Part shown: piece after piece, positions 8,909 to 18,110 of the stretch
How the letters are laid out: each line of letters opens with the position of its first letter
How positions within the stretch are numbered: position 1 is the stretch's first letter
NCBI RefSeq assembly: GCF_900142955.1
Contig: NZ_FRCP01000010.1
Span: forward strand, 124,001 to 188,000
DNA length: 64,000 nt
DNA from: Anaerosporobacter mobilis DSM 15930
GTDB taxonomy: Bacteria > Bacillota > Clostridia > Lachnospirales > Lachnospiraceae
Direction: 5' to 3'
Notes under the pieces: model-generated
The model's database searches: none
Told to the model about the DNA's origin: nothing
The model's input: only the letters and a program-made list of their open reading frames with translations
Position numbers and translations under genes: made by a program

Positions 8909-9298
8909 ATGAAAAATATGAATGAAACATTAAAAGATTTAATCATCGGTATCGTTTTGTTTATGTTGATTGTTTGCATAATTGGTGCATTGGTTTCAAA
9001 TAATAAACTATCGTTTATATTAGGCGATATCCTTGGTTCTCTTATTGCGGTTTTGATTGCAATTCATATGAATGCAACAATATCAAGAGCCCTTCATATG
9101 AATGAGGAAGGTGCCGCAAAGTATACGAAGAAGATGTCTATTCTTCGTCTTATTATTATGGGTTGCGCAGTTGTAGTGGCATTAACACTTCCAGAAGTGT
9201 TCAATCTGATAGGTACATTATTAGGTATATTAGGTCTTAAAATCAGTGCTTATTTACAACCGTTAACTAATAGATATATTACTAAAAAAATATTTTAA
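8909..9298 (+). CDS. atpI: ATP synthase subunit I (AtpI) family protein
   Basis: 129 residues with about four hydrophobic helices and the pattern GDILGSLIAVLIAIHMNATISRALHM typical of clostridial ATP synthase I proteins (PF03899). AtpI acts as a chaperone for c-ring assembly, notably in sodium-dependent enzymes. It ends 17 bp before atpB. Sequence conservation in the family is low, so the assignment rests on topology, size and position. Confidence 0.75.
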   Translation: MKNMNETLKDLIIGIVLFMLIVCIIGALVSNNKLSFILGDILGSLIAVLIAIHMNATISRALHMNEEGAAKYTKKMSILRLIIMGCAVVVALTLPEVFNLIGTLLGILGLKISAYLQPLTNRYITKKIF

Positions 9299-9315
9299 CG
9301 AAGGAGGATGAGAAC

Positions 9316-10074
9316 GTGTATCAAGGGATAGCTACCGTGTCCGGTAGTTTTACCAAAATGGGATTGCTTCGTGCATCTCAGGAGGTCGACTTTGGAATTA
9401 CTGGGTACCAGGAATATACGTTGTTTGGACATGAATTATATCTGACCACAACGCATATTTCAATAATTGTTGTTATGCTAGCATTAATTATATTCGCCTT
9501 AGTTGCCAATCGAGTAATTAAGAAAGCTGATCCCAACAAAGTACCAGGTACTTTCTTAAATATTATTGAGTATATTGTAGAAGCAATTGATAACTTGACA
9601 GTGGCCAATATGGGTTCTAAGCATGGGCATAAGTTCTCCAATTATATCGGAACATTATTTATGTTTATATTGTTATCCAACCTATCCGGCTTGTTTGGCC
9701 TTAGACCACCAACTGCCGATTATGGTACTACGCTTGCACTAGCGTTAATTACGTTTGCTATGATCCATTACAATGGATTTAAGTACCAAAAAGCAAGTCA
9801 TGTAACAAATTTGTTTAAGCCGTTGTTGTTATCGCCAATTAATATCATCGGTGAAATTGCAACACCATTATCACTGTCCTTACGTTTATTTGGTAATATT
9901 TTATCTGGTACAGTTTTGACGGGACTTATCTATGGACTGTTACCAAAATTATTAACATTAGTGTGGCCAGGTGCTTTACATGCATATCTTGACGTATTCT
10001 CTGGAACTATCCAAGCATATGTATTTTGCATGTTAACTATGGTCTTTGTCTCAAACACATTTGAAGAAGAGTAG
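9316..10074 (+). CDS. atpB: ATP synthase Fo subunit a
   Basis: 252 residues, GTG start behind AAGGAGGATGAG. Multi-span membrane protein forming the two ion half-channels. The essential stator Arg is in LSLSLRLFGNILSG in the penultimate helix, and the final helix region has GTIQAYVFCMLTMVFVS. Between them they face the c ring encoded 21 bp downstream. The N terminus is short, as usual in Firmicutes. The c subunit suggests that sodium is the coupling ion; the a subunit alone does not decide this. Confidence 0.95.
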   Translation: MYQGIATVSGSFTKMGLLRASQEVDFGITGYQEYTLFGHELYLTTTHISIIVVMLALIIFALVANRVIKKADPNKVPGTFLNIIEYIVEAIDNLTVANMGSKHGHKFSNYIGTLFMFILLSNLSGLFGLRPPTADYGTTLALALITFAMIHYNGFKYQKASHVTNLFKPLLLSPINIIGEIATPLSLSLRLFGNILSGTVLTGLIYGLLPKLLTLVWPGALHAYLDVFSGTIQAYVFCMLTMVFVSNTFEEE

Positions 10075-10095
10075 AATCAAAGGAGGAAATTAATT

Positions 10096-10350
10096 ATGGA
10101 AAGAGCTATCGTATTAGCAGCTTCAGCTATTGGAGCAGGAATCGCAATGATCGCAGGTGTTGGTCCTGGTATAGGGCAAGGTTATGCTGCAGGACAAGGT
10201 GCAGCAGCAGTTGGACGTAACCCAGGAGCAAGAGGAAATATCATGTCAACAATGTTACTTGGACAAGCCGTAGCCGAAACTACAGGTCTTTACGGTTTCG
10301 CTGTAGCTATTATCTTATTATATGCTAACCCACTTTTAGGTAAACTTTAA
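10096..10350 (+). CDS. atpE: ATP synthase Fo subunit c, sodium-type signature
   Basis: 84 residues forming one helical hairpin around the polar loop RNPGARG. The ion site residues are Q28 (GIGQGYAAG), V59, E61 and T62 (QAVAETTGLYG), equivalent to Q32, V63, E65 and S66 of the Ilyobacter tartaricus sodium c ring; proton-type c subunits lack this Gln and hydroxyl pair. The sequence is strikingly similar to the I. tartaricus protein along its whole length. Sodium coupling is therefore inferred. Strong GGAGG ribosome site, as expected for the most abundant subunit. Confidence 0.96.
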   Translation: MERAIVLAASAIGAGIAMIAGVGPGIGQGYAAGQGAAAVGRNPGARGNIMSTMLLGQAVAETTGLYGFAVAIILLYANPLLGKL

Positions 10351-10387
10351 GATAAAAGCCTAGACTAAACCGAAGGGAGGTCAAAAA

Positions 10388-10957
10388 GTGAGTAGTATAA
10401 TACTTGCAAGTACAGGTGTACTTGAAGCTAGTGAAGGTATGGCAGGAAGAATCTTTGGTCTTGATATGCAGTTATTTGTTGATGCAGCAATTCTTGCATT
10501 AGCAGTTTTTGCATTATTTACCTTGTTGTCTTATCTTCTATTTAACCCTGCAAGGGAACTGCTAAGAAAACGCCAAGAAAAGATTAAATCTGAGATGGAT
10601 TTTGCAGCAACTGAAAAAGCAGATGCTGTCTCTTACAAAGCAGAATACGACAATAAGTTAAAGTCTGTAAATAAAGAAGCAGAAGTAATTCTTAGTCAAA
10701 CTAGAAAAAAAGCACTAAAAAAAGAAACAGAAATCGTTGATGAAGCGAAAGCAGAAGCTACTCGTATCATTGACAGAGCGAATAAAGAAGCTGAGCTTGA
10801 GAAGAGCAAGATGAAGGATGAAGTGAAACAAGAAATGATATCCGTTGCTGCTATCATGGCTGGTAAAATTATATCAACTTCAATTGATGAAGATGAACAA
10901 GCTAAATTAATTGAAGATACATTAACAGAAATGGGTGATGATACATGGCAAAGTTAG
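10388..10957 (+). CDS. atpF: ATP synthase Fo subunit b
   Basis: 189 residues starting at GTG 10388 behind GGGAGGT. One membrane helix (about 31-53, ending LFNPARELLRKR) anchors a long charged coiled coil that forms the peripheral stalk. The length is slightly above the usual 160-170 because of an N-terminal extension of about 25 residues before the membrane helix. The end overlaps atpH by 13 bp, implying coupled translation. Confidence 0.93.
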   Translation: MSSIILASTGVLEASEGMAGRIFGLDMQLFVDAAILALAVFALFTLLSYLLFNPARELLRKRQEKIKSEMDFAATEKADAVSYKAEYDNKLKSVNKEAEVILSQTRKKALKKETEIVDEAKAEATRIIDRANKEAELEKSKMKDEVKQEMISVAAIMAGKIISTSIDEDEQAKLIEDTLTEMGDDTWQS

Positions 10958-11490
10958 TTTCAAAAACCTATGGTGAAGCATTATTTGATCTTGCTTTAGA
11001 AGATGGAACACTAACTACCATTATCGAAGAAGTGAATGTAGTAAAGGAAGCAATGAAAAAGAATCCTGATTTACTTAAGCTTCTTAGTCATCCTAAGATT
11101 AAGAAAGAGGAAAAAATATCTGTAATTGAGAACATATTCAAAGGAAGAGTATCGGATTCTTTGGTAGGATTCTTGGTTATTGTTGTTCAGAAGGACAGAT
11201 ACGATGACCTTGATGGTATATTCGAGTATTTTGTGGCTAAAGTTAGAGAATACAAGAATATTGGAGTAGCGTCCATTACATCCGCTGTTGAATTAGCAGA
11301 GGAACAAAAGAAGCATATAGAACAAAGGTTGCTTCAGACTACAAAGTATAGCCAGTTTGAGTTGACTTTCCATGTGGATAAGAGCTTAATTGGTGGATTA
11401 GTTATTCGTATTGGAGACAGAGTTGTGGATAGTAGTATTAAAACGAAACTACAAATGCTTGCAAAAGACTTAAGAAATGCAACTGTGTAA
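10945..11490 (+). CDS. atpH: ATP synthase F1 subunit delta
   Basis: 181 residues. N-terminal helical domain (KTYGEALFDLA ... LLSHPKIKKEEK) that binds the alpha subunits, and a C-terminal part with LIGGLVIRIGDRVVDSSIKTKLQ that contacts subunit b. It starts inside the end of atpF. It is followed by an unusual 110-bp gap before atpA in an otherwise tight operon; no promoter of good quality was seen there. Confidence 0.94.
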   Translation: MAKLVSKTYGEALFDLALEDGTLTTIIEEVNVVKEAMKKNPDLLKLLSHPKIKKEEKISVIENIFKGRVSDSLVGFLVIVVQKDRYDDLDGIFEYFVAKVREYKNIGVASITSAVELAEEQKKHIEQRLLQTTKYSQFELTFHVDKSLIGGLVIRIGDRVVDSSIKTKLQMLAKDLRNATV

Positions 11491-11600
11491 ACGAACGAAG
11501 GACGAAAATTGTAACTAGTCAAGAGCCAGAGCGTAGGATTGCGTTGATGGAAATGGGTAGTTATAAACGATAAGAACAGGAAAGAAGGTGCTTATGTATC

Positions 11601-13112
11601 ATGAATTTGAGACCAGAAGAGATTAGTTCTGTAATCAAAGAACAGATTAAAAATTATAGTACAAAGTTAGAAGTATCTGACGTAGGTACTGTAATCACAG
11701 TTGGTGATGGTATTGCACGTATTCACGGTCTTGAAAAAGCAATGCAAGGTGAACTACTTGAATTTCCTGGCGACGTTTATGGTATGGTATTGAACCTAGA
11801 AGAAGATAATGTAGGTGCCGTATTACTGGGTGATACAAAGAATATCAACGAAGGTGATACAGTTAAGACAACAGGTAGAGTAGTAGAAGTTCCTGTTGGG
11901 GATGCATTACTAGGTCGTGTTGTTAATTCTCTTGGTCAACCTATTGATGGTAAAGGACCAATTGATACAGATAAATATCGTCAAATTGAAAGAGTTGCAT
12001 CTGGTGTTATCTCAAGAAAATCCGTAGATACGCCATTACAAACAGGTATTAAAGCGATTGATGCCATGGTTCCAATCGGACGTGGACAACGTGAGCTTAT
12101 TATCGGTGACAGACAGACAGGTAAAACTGCCATTGCCCTAGATACAATCATTAACCAAAAGGGACAAGGGGTTAAATGTATCTATGTTGCAATCGGACAA
12201 AAAGCCTCTACTGTTGCAACAATCGTTAAAACATTAGAAGAGCACGGTGCAATGGATTATACAACTATAGTTGCATCTACAGCAAGTGAACTTGCACCAT
12301 TACAATATATCGCTCCATATTCAGGTTGTGCTATGGGTGAAGAATGGATGGAAGCAGGACAAGATGTATTGATCGTATATGACGATTTAAGTAAGCACGC
12401 AACTGCTTACCGTACACTTTCCTTACTACTTCGTAGACCACCAGGTCGTGAAGCTTATCCAGGTGATGTATTTTACCTTCATTCAAGACTACTTGAAAGA
12501 GCTGCACGTCTTTCAGATGAACTTGGCGGTGGTTCTTTAACAGCATTACCAATCATTGAGACACAAGCTGGCGACGTTTCTGCGTATATTCCAACAAACG
12601 TAATCTCTATTACAGATGGACAGATTTACCTTGAAACAGAAATGTTCAATGCCGGTTTTAGACCAGCCGTTAACCCAGGTTTATCAGTATCTCGTGTTGG
12701 TGGTTCTGCACAAATTAAAGCGATGAAGAAAATTGCTGGTCCTATTCGTATTGACTTAGCGCAATATCGTGAGTTAGCATCCTTTGCACAGTTTGGTTCT
12801 GATCTAGATGCGGATACGAAAGAAAAGCTTGCACAAGGTGAAAGAATCAGAGAGATGCTTAAACAGCCACAATATAAACCAATGCCAGTAGAATATCAAG
12901 TTATTATCATCTATGCTGCTACTAAGAAATATCTTCTTGATATCGAAGTAAGTAGAGTCTTAGAATTTGAAAAAGAATTCTTTGATTTCCTTGATACGAA
13001 ATATCCAGAGATACCTTCATCAATTAAGAATGAAAAAGTAATCAGCGATGAGACAGAAAGTGCACTTGTTAAAGCTATTGAGGAATTCAAAAAAGAATTT
13101 AATCGTGGATAG
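11601..13112 (+). CDS. atpA: ATP synthase F1 subunit alpha
   Basis: 503 residues, typical length. Non-catalytic nucleotide-binding subunit: Walker A GDRQTGKTA near 169-177, the Walker B region LIVYDDLSKHA, and PAVNPGLSVSRVGGSAQ, the alpha/beta family signature. The C-terminal helical domain completes the hexamer. The ribosome site is AAGAAGGTG about 10 nt upstream. Confidence 0.98.
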   Translation: MNLRPEEISSVIKEQIKNYSTKLEVSDVGTVITVGDGIARIHGLEKAMQGELLEFPGDVYGMVLNLEEDNVGAVLLGDTKNINEGDTVKTTGRVVEVPVGDALLGRVVNSLGQPIDGKGPIDTDKYRQIERVASGVISRKSVDTPLQTGIKAIDAMVPIGRGQRELIIGDRQTGKTAIALDTIINQKGQGVKCIYVAIGQKASTVATIVKTLEEHGAMDYTTIVASTASELAPLQYIAPYSGCAMGEEWMEAGQDVLIVYDDLSKHATAYRTLSLLLRRPPGREAYPGDVFYLHSRLLERAARLSDELGGGSLTALPIIETQAGDVSAYIPTNVISITDGQIYLETEMFNAGFRPAVNPGLSVSRVGGSAQIKAMKKIAGPIRIDLAQYRELASFAQFGSDLDADTKEKLAQGERIREMLKQPQYKPMPVEYQVIIIYAATKKYLLDIEVSRVLEFEKEFFDFLDTKYPEIPSSIKNEKVISDETESALVKAIEEFKKEFNRG

Positions 13113-13126
13113 AGAGGTGTGACGTT

Positions 13127-14005
13127 ATGGCCTCAATGAGAGAGATCAAGAGACGTAAAGGCAGTATACAAAGCACCCAACAGATTACCAAAGCCATGAA
13201 GTTAGTTTCTACTGTAAAACTTCAAAGAGCAAAAGGTAGAGCAGAGAGTTCTAAGCCATATTTTGATTACATGTATGACACTGTTAGCTCAATGCTCGCT
13301 AAATCTGGTAATATCTCGCATCCATATCTACAAGCAGGAGATTCACCAAAGAAGGCAATTATCGTAATTACCTCTAATCGTGGACTTGCTGGTGGATACA
13401 ATTCAAATATTACTAAGTTAATCAGGAATTCTGATATTAAGAAGGAAGACGCTATAATCTATGCAGTAGGAAGAAAAGGTAAAGAAACCTTAGCACGCTA
13501 CGGTTATGAAGTAAAAGCGGATTATTCTGAAGTAATAAATGAACCTATGTACAAGGATGCAGCTGAAATAGGTGCTGCGGTATTAGAAGCGTTCTCAAAC
13601 AATGAAGTAGGCGAGATTTATCTTGCTTATACTAGATTTAAGAATACAGTTACTCATATCCCTAGTCTTATTAAATTACTTCCTATTGACCCTAATATGG
13701 AAAAGAGTTCGAAAGAAGAATCAGAAGCAAACTCTGTAGAGGCTCTTACGTTGATGAACTATGAACCTAGTGCAGAAGAAGCATTGGATATGATTATCCC
13801 TAAGTATATGAACAGCTTGATCTATGGTGCTTTAGTAGAAGCTCTTGCTAGTGAAAACGGTGCAAGAATGCAAGCCATGGATTCTGCTACAAATAATGCG
13901 GAAGAAATGATTAGCGACCTTTCGTTAAGTTATAACCGCGCAAGACAGAGCTCAATTACGCAAGAATTAACAGAAATTGTTGCAGGAGCTTCTGCAATTA
14001 ACTAG
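13127..14005 (+). CDS. atpG: ATP synthase F1 subunit gamma
   Basis: 292 residues. The N-terminal helix (MREIKRRKGSIQSTQQITKAMKLVSTVKL) and the C-terminal helix (MDSATNNAEEMISDLSLSYNRARQ) form the coiled-coil rotor shaft inside the alpha/beta hexamer; the middle Rossmann-like part contacts epsilon and the c ring. It starts 14 bp after atpA with AGAGGTG. Confidence 0.97.
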   Translation: MASMREIKRRKGSIQSTQQITKAMKLVSTVKLQRAKGRAESSKPYFDYMYDTVSSMLAKSGNISHPYLQAGDSPKKAIIVITSNRGLAGGYNSNITKLIRNSDIKKEDAIIYAVGRKGKETLARYGYEVKADYSEVINEPMYKDAAEIGAAVLEAFSNNEVGEIYLAYTRFKNTVTHIPSLIKLLPIDPNMEKSSKEESEANSVEALTLMNYEPSAEEALDMIIPKYMNSLIYGALVEALASENGARMQAMDSATNNAEEMISDLSLSYNRARQSSITQELTEIVAGASAIN

Positions 14006-14025
14006 AAAAGGAGTGAAACAGAAGA

Positions 14026-15417
14026 ATGGCAGATAAAAACGTTGGTAAAATCACTCAGATTATCGGTGCGGTACTTGATATAAAGTATAGTGAAGGTAAA
14101 CTTCCTGAAATATATGATGCAATTGAGATTCCTACAGCAGATGGCGGTAAATTAGTTGTAGAAGTAGCACAACATCTTGGTGATGATACAGTTAGGTGTA
14201 TTGCCATGGGTCCTACAGACGGTTTGGTTCGTGGTATGGAAGCCATTGCTACAGGTGCACCAATATCTGTACCAGTTGGTGAGGCAACACTTGGACGTAT
14301 GTTCAATGTACTTGGTCAACCAATTGATGATAAACCAGTGCCAGAAGGCGCCCGGTTTAATCCTATTCATAGAAAAGCACCTGCATACGAAGATCAATCT
14401 ACATCTACTGAGATGTTAGAAACAGGAATTAAGGTAGTAGATTTGCTTTGTCCATACCTTAAAGGTGGTAAGACTGGTCTATTTGGCGGTGCTGGTGTAG
14501 GTAAAACAGTTCTTATCCAAGAGCTTATTACAAACATCGCAACAGAGCACGGTGGATACTCTGTATTCACAGGTGTTGGTGAAAGAACAAGAGAAGGTAA
14601 TGACCTTTATTATGAAATGATGGAATCAGGAGTTCTTAATAAGACAGCCATGGTATTTGGTCAGATGAATGAACCACCTGGAGCGAGAATGCGTGTTGGT
14701 CTTACTGGACTAACCATTGCTGAGAACTTCCGTGATAAAGAAGGAAAAGACGTATTATTATTCATTGATAACATATTCCGTTTTACACAAGCTGGTTCTG
14801 AGGTATCCGCATTACTTGGACGTATGCCAAGTGCTGTTGGTTACCAACCAACTCTTCAAACAGAGATGGGTGCTTTACAAGAGCGTATCACATCGACTAA
14901 GAGTGGTTCTATTACATCAGTTCAAGCTGTATATGTACCAGCCGATGACTTAACTGACCCAGCTCCAGCGACTACATTCGCCCATCTTGATGCGAAGACA
15001 GTACTTTCACGTTCGATTGTAGAACTTGGTATCTACCCAGCGGTAGATCCGCTTGAATCCACTTCAAGAATTCTTGATCCAAATATTGTTGGTGAAGAAC
15101 ACTACAAAGTAGCTCGTGGAGTGCAAGAGATTCTTCAAAAATACAAAGAATTACAAGATATTATCGCAATCCTTGGTATGGATGAATTATCAGAAGAAGA
15201 AAAACTTATTGTATCAAGAGCAAGAAAAGTACAAAGATTCCTTTCACAGCCTTTCAACGTTGCAGAACAATTTACAGGCTTAAAAGGTAAATATGTACCA
15301 ATTGCTGAAACAATTCAAGGCTTTAAAGAAATTATTGAAGGTAAACATGATGAGATACCGGAGAGTTATTTCCTTAATGCAGGTAATATAGATGACGTTC
15401 TTGCCCGTGTTAAGTAA
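14026..15417 (+). CDS. atpD: ATP synthase F1 subunit beta
   Basis: 463 residues. Catalytic subunit with Walker A GGAGVGKT, the catalytic Glu in GVGERTREGNDLY, Walker B DVLLFIDNIFRFTQAGSEVSALLGRMPSAVGYQPTL and the DELSEEEK loop that couples to gamma. It lies 20 bp after atpG. All expected residues are present, and the gene is the usual size. Confidence 0.98.
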   Translation: MADKNVGKITQIIGAVLDIKYSEGKLPEIYDAIEIPTADGGKLVVEVAQHLGDDTVRCIAMGPTDGLVRGMEAIATGAPISVPVGEATLGRMFNVLGQPIDDKPVPEGARFNPIHRKAPAYEDQSTSTEMLETGIKVVDLLCPYLKGGKTGLFGGAGVGKTVLIQELITNIATEHGGYSVFTGVGERTREGNDLYYEMMESGVLNKTAMVFGQMNEPPGARMRVGLTGLTIAENFRDKEGKDVLLFIDNIFRFTQAGSEVSALLGRMPSAVGYQPTLQTEMGALQERITSTKSGSITSVQAVYVPADDLTDPAPATTFAHLDAKTVLSRSIVELGIYPAVDPLESTSRILDPNIVGEEHYKVARGVQEILQKYKELQDIIAILGMDELSEEEKLIVSRARKVQRFLSQPFNVAEQFTGLKGKYVPIAETIQGFKEIIEGKHDEIPESYFLNAGNIDDVLARVK

Positions 15418-15472
15418 GTTAGTTCAGTGTGAATGAAAATACGCATTGTTACTGGAAAGTTGAGGTGCTTGA

Positions 15473-15892
15473 ATGGCAGATACAAAAACATTTAATCTAC
15501 AAATCGTTACACCTGACCGAATCTTCTTTCAAGGCGATGCTGAGATGATTGAACTTAAGACAACAGAAGGCGACATTGGTGTATTTAAAGATCATATTCC
15601 TTTAACTGCAATCATTGCACCTGGTATACTTAAGATTACTAACAATGGAGAGGTAAAGGAAGCTGCTTTATTAAGTGGATTCCTTGAGATTCTTCAAGAT
15701 AAAGTAATCATATTAGCAGAATCATGTGAATGGCCAGATGAGATTGATATTAATCGGGCCAATGAAGCAAAGATTCGTGCAGAGCGTCGTCTTAAGGGAA
15801 CAGATGCAGGACAAATCAATACGACTCGTGCAGAGATGGCGTTACGCCGTTCCTTGATTCGTATTGAATTAGCCGAAAAGTCAGGTCACTAA
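15473..15892 (+). CDS. atpC: ATP synthase F1 subunit epsilon
   Basis: 139 residues. An N-terminal beta sandwich (TPDRIFFQGDAEMIELKTTEGDIGVFKDHIPL) contacts the c ring, and a C-terminal helical hairpin (NRANEAKIRAERRLKG ... RRSLIRIELAEKSG) can inhibit ATP hydrolysis. It is the last gene of the operon, followed directly by a strong terminator. Confidence 0.96.
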   Translation: MADTKTFNLQIVTPDRIFFQGDAEMIELKTTEGDIGVFKDHIPLTAIIAPGILKITNNGEVKEAALLSGFLEILQDKVIILAESCEWPDEIDINRANEAKIRAERRLKGTDAGQINTTRAEMALRRSLIRIELAEKSGH

Positions 15893-15900
15893 GATAGTTG

Positions 15901-15941
15901 AAAACAGCTACACAGCCGTTTATGGTTGTGTGGCTGTTTTT
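15901..15941 (+). terminator. Intrinsic terminator of the ATP synthase operon
   Basis: AAAACAGC-ACACA-CC pairs with GG-TGTGT-GCTGTTTT around a short loop, followed by a T-run. It lies 9 bp after atpC. Confidence 0.9.
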
Positions 15942-16039
15942 GCTTTATTCCGCCTCCAATGTTTAAAAAAATAAATTATGGAAATAATTAAGACATTACA
16001 AATTATGTTAAATTATCTTAAAGATATGGGGGCAATTTT

Positions 16040-16882
16040 ATGAGTCATGATATAGAGAATTCACAAAACTGGATTGCGGTAATCTTTAGAACCATCAAGA
16101 AGGTACCGCAGTTACTTAAAGGACAAAACAAAAAAGTAAAGAGTATTGCTTATGTAGTAGCTATCCTTTGGATTGCGGTTTTATCCCAGCTATTTGTTAA
16201 TCGTTTTTTTACAGATGATAGCAAATTAGTTGATGCATTTACGAAAGCTAATTCGGTAATTATGGATAGTAATTTATATCTAGTAGCTGATATGGGAACG
16301 GATTATATGAGCGAAGAAGATGAAAAGAATCTATTACAGTATGTGTTTTCAGGGATAGGTTTAACAGATGAATGCAAAATTACTCGTGGAGATGATACAG
16401 ATACTATCTTGACTAAGAGAGAATCCGATCAATCTACCACTATTATTAAATTAGTAAGAGATCGTGAGAAGACGAAAAAAGATACGTATCTGGTTAGGAG
16501 ATATCTAATAATAGACATTACTATTAATGAAGATGTTAATAGCATACTTTCCTATAAGAAAAAAGCAGAGAAGATTGTATCCAAATTAGAAGCAGCGACT
16601 TATGAAAGCCAAGTGACTTTTACAGGGACATATGATGGTAAATTAAGTATAGAAGAGCGCAATAAAATCACGGATCGATTTGTCAAAGATCTGCAGGCAA
16701 ATGTGGTAGTAGAGCAGCGAGGAGATGAGTTGTATACAGTCTATGCATATACGGGACTTATTAATGATTATGTTAAGTCTGAAGGAAATAAGATTAATGT
16801 TAATATTGCATTCAACTATAACGAAAAGAAGAATAAAACAAATCTGTATGTAGCAACTCCAATATTAAATCAAGATTATTAG
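16040..16882 (+). CDS. Membrane-anchored YwmB-like protein
   Basis: 280 residues. A single helix (about 35-53, SIAYVVAILWIAVLSQLFV) is followed by a long extracytoplasmic part of alternating strands and helices without Cys. Size, topology and position straight after atpC suggest the YwmB family (DUF1779), whose gene also follows the atp operon in Bacillus. Residue-level similarity is weak, so this is an inference. Function unknown; in Bacillus ywmB neighbours cell-wall and sporulation genes. Confidence 0.5.
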   Translation: MSHDIENSQNWIAVIFRTIKKVPQLLKGQNKKVKSIAYVVAILWIAVLSQLFVNRFFTDDSKLVDAFTKANSVIMDSNLYLVADMGTDYMSEEDEKNLLQYVFSGIGLTDECKITRGDDTDTILTKRESDQSTTIIKLVRDREKTKKDTYLVRRYLIIDITINEDVNSILSYKKKAEKIVSKLEAATYESQVTFTGTYDGKLSIEERNKITDRFVKDLQANVVVEQRGDELYTVYAYTGLINDYVKSEGNKINVNIAFNYNEKKNKTNLYVATPILNQDY

Positions 16883-17010
16883 AAAAAGATTATTGTGCCC
16901 CGTTATCTAATGGGTCCATAAATAAGAGAAACAACAGTGATATATAAGATAGCACATATCATTTTTTGCCTCATATATTAGATAGTGATATAGTAATGAG
17001 GAGATAAATC

Positions 17011-17820
17011 ATGAGTAATGATAAATGTAAAAGCAGTGAAACTAACAATGAGTACATTGATTTCTTAACAAATAATTACTTAAGTTATGATGATATGTAC
17101 CGTCATATGGTAAATGCAAATACTGCCAGCAGATTTCAAAACACAGATGAGAATCAAGATTTTGAGAATATAATTGAAGAAAATGTAGATGAATTTGCCG
17201 AAGAAGATATGCAAGAAGCATCTGAAGACATGGCTGAAGAGTTCGAGGAATATTTTTATGGTGAAGGAATGTCAAATGATGATATGGATTTTGAAGAACT
17301 AATTAATGAATACAGGAATGGTGGTTATGATCCTTATCGAATGCCAATCGGAGTTACCTTGTCAAGGGGTAGTTATCAAGAGGATATGGTAAATTATTTT
17401 CGTCCTAATCATAGAAAAGTAGAAGAAGATAGACTTGATGATGATATTGATTATATGAAGGGTATGTATCCAAGAGCTGCTAGAATAGTGCTACAGTGTA
17501 TCGAGGATGAGTGTGATAAGTTAGAATATACCGGAAGTTGCATGTTCGATGAATATCCGGATTTTACGAATATCAACAGAATAGTTGTTCGTATCTATGA
17601 AAACGTTAAGAATATGAATATGAATGTAAATGAAAATGATAATAAAGATGGCGAGGTAGAGATTAAACAGTGTTGTTACGATAGATATTGTCCATATAAC
17701 CGTTGTGTAGAGTGTTGTGACGATGGTACGCCAAACTGGCTATTCCAGATGGTTCAAACGATGTTCCTTCAAGAGATGGCTAATCGTAGAAGAAGATATC
17801 GTTATCGTAGATGGAGATAA
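17011..17820 (+). CDS. Acidic conserved hypothetical protein with Cys-rich tail
   Basis: 269 residues, no recognised domain of known function. The N-terminal half is very acidic (runs of E and D at about 45-90). The middle contains MYPRAARIVLQCIEDECDKLEY and MFDEYPD, a pattern I associate with uncharacterised Lachnospiraceae proteins. The end has a Cys cluster (KQCCYDRYCPYNRCVECC) and a basic RRRRYRYRRWR terminus. There is no signal peptide or membrane helix. A spore-related role is conceivable from Cys and charge bias but is speculation. A strong terminator follows. Confidence 0.75.
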   Translation: MSNDKCKSSETNNEYIDFLTNNYLSYDDMYRHMVNANTASRFQNTDENQDFENIIEENVDEFAEEDMQEASEDMAEEFEEYFYGEGMSNDDMDFEELINEYRNGGYDPYRMPIGVTLSRGSYQEDMVNYFRPNHRKVEEDRLDDDIDYMKGMYPRAARIVLQCIEDECDKLEYTGSCMFDEYPDFTNINRIVVRIYENVKNMNMNVNENDNKDGEVEIKQCCYDRYCPYNRCVECCDDGTPNWLFQMVQTMFLQEMANRRRRYRYRRWR

Positions 17821-17836
17821 GCTAAACTAAAAAGAG

Positions 17837-17888
17837 GCTGTTGCAAGTTCTGGTTGTAGTAACACAAGAGATTGCAACAGCTTTTGTT
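17837..17888 (+). terminator. Intrinsic terminator
   Basis: GCTGTTGCAA (17837-17846) pairs perfectly with TTGCAACAGC (17872-17881), followed by TTTTGTTT. Confidence 0.85.
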
Positions 17889-17931
17889 TGCGTAATTATA
17901 TAAAAATAAGAGTATTTTAAGAATTATATGG

Positions 17932-17960
17932 TTGTAGAATAGTGGGAAAGTAGGTACAAT
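17932..17960 (+). promoter_or_regulatory. Promoter in front of hairpin-array copy A
   Basis: TTGTAG (17932-17937), 17-bp spacer, TACAAT (17955-17960). The hairpin-array element starts one base after the -10, exactly as at the copy near 32.48 kb. Confidence 0.55.
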
Positions 17961-18103
17961 ATAACTTAGTGGAAGGAAATCAAGCACGAACGAAGTTCGT
18001 ATTTGATTTCACCCACTAAGTTAGCGATAGAACGAAGTTCTAGAGCGTAAGATTACACGAAGTGTAAGACCGCGGCTCCGAAGGAGTTATAAGTTAACAA
18101 GTC
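17961..18103 (+). repeat. Hairpin-array element, copy A (full)
   Basis: It begins ATAACTTAGTGG and ends GTTATAAGTTAAC. Internal stems in order: TAACTTAGTGG with CCACTAAGTTA enclosing a hairpin (AAATCAA/TTGATTT over ACGAAC-GAA-GTTCGT); TAGAAC-GAA-GTTCTA; TTACAC-GAA-GTGTAA; CTCC-GAA-GGAG. The end TAAGTTA can also pair with the initial TAACTTA. Its orientation matches the downstream methyltransferase gene. I do not recognise it as a known RNA family. Confidence 0.8.
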
Positions 18104-18110
18104 TAAACTA

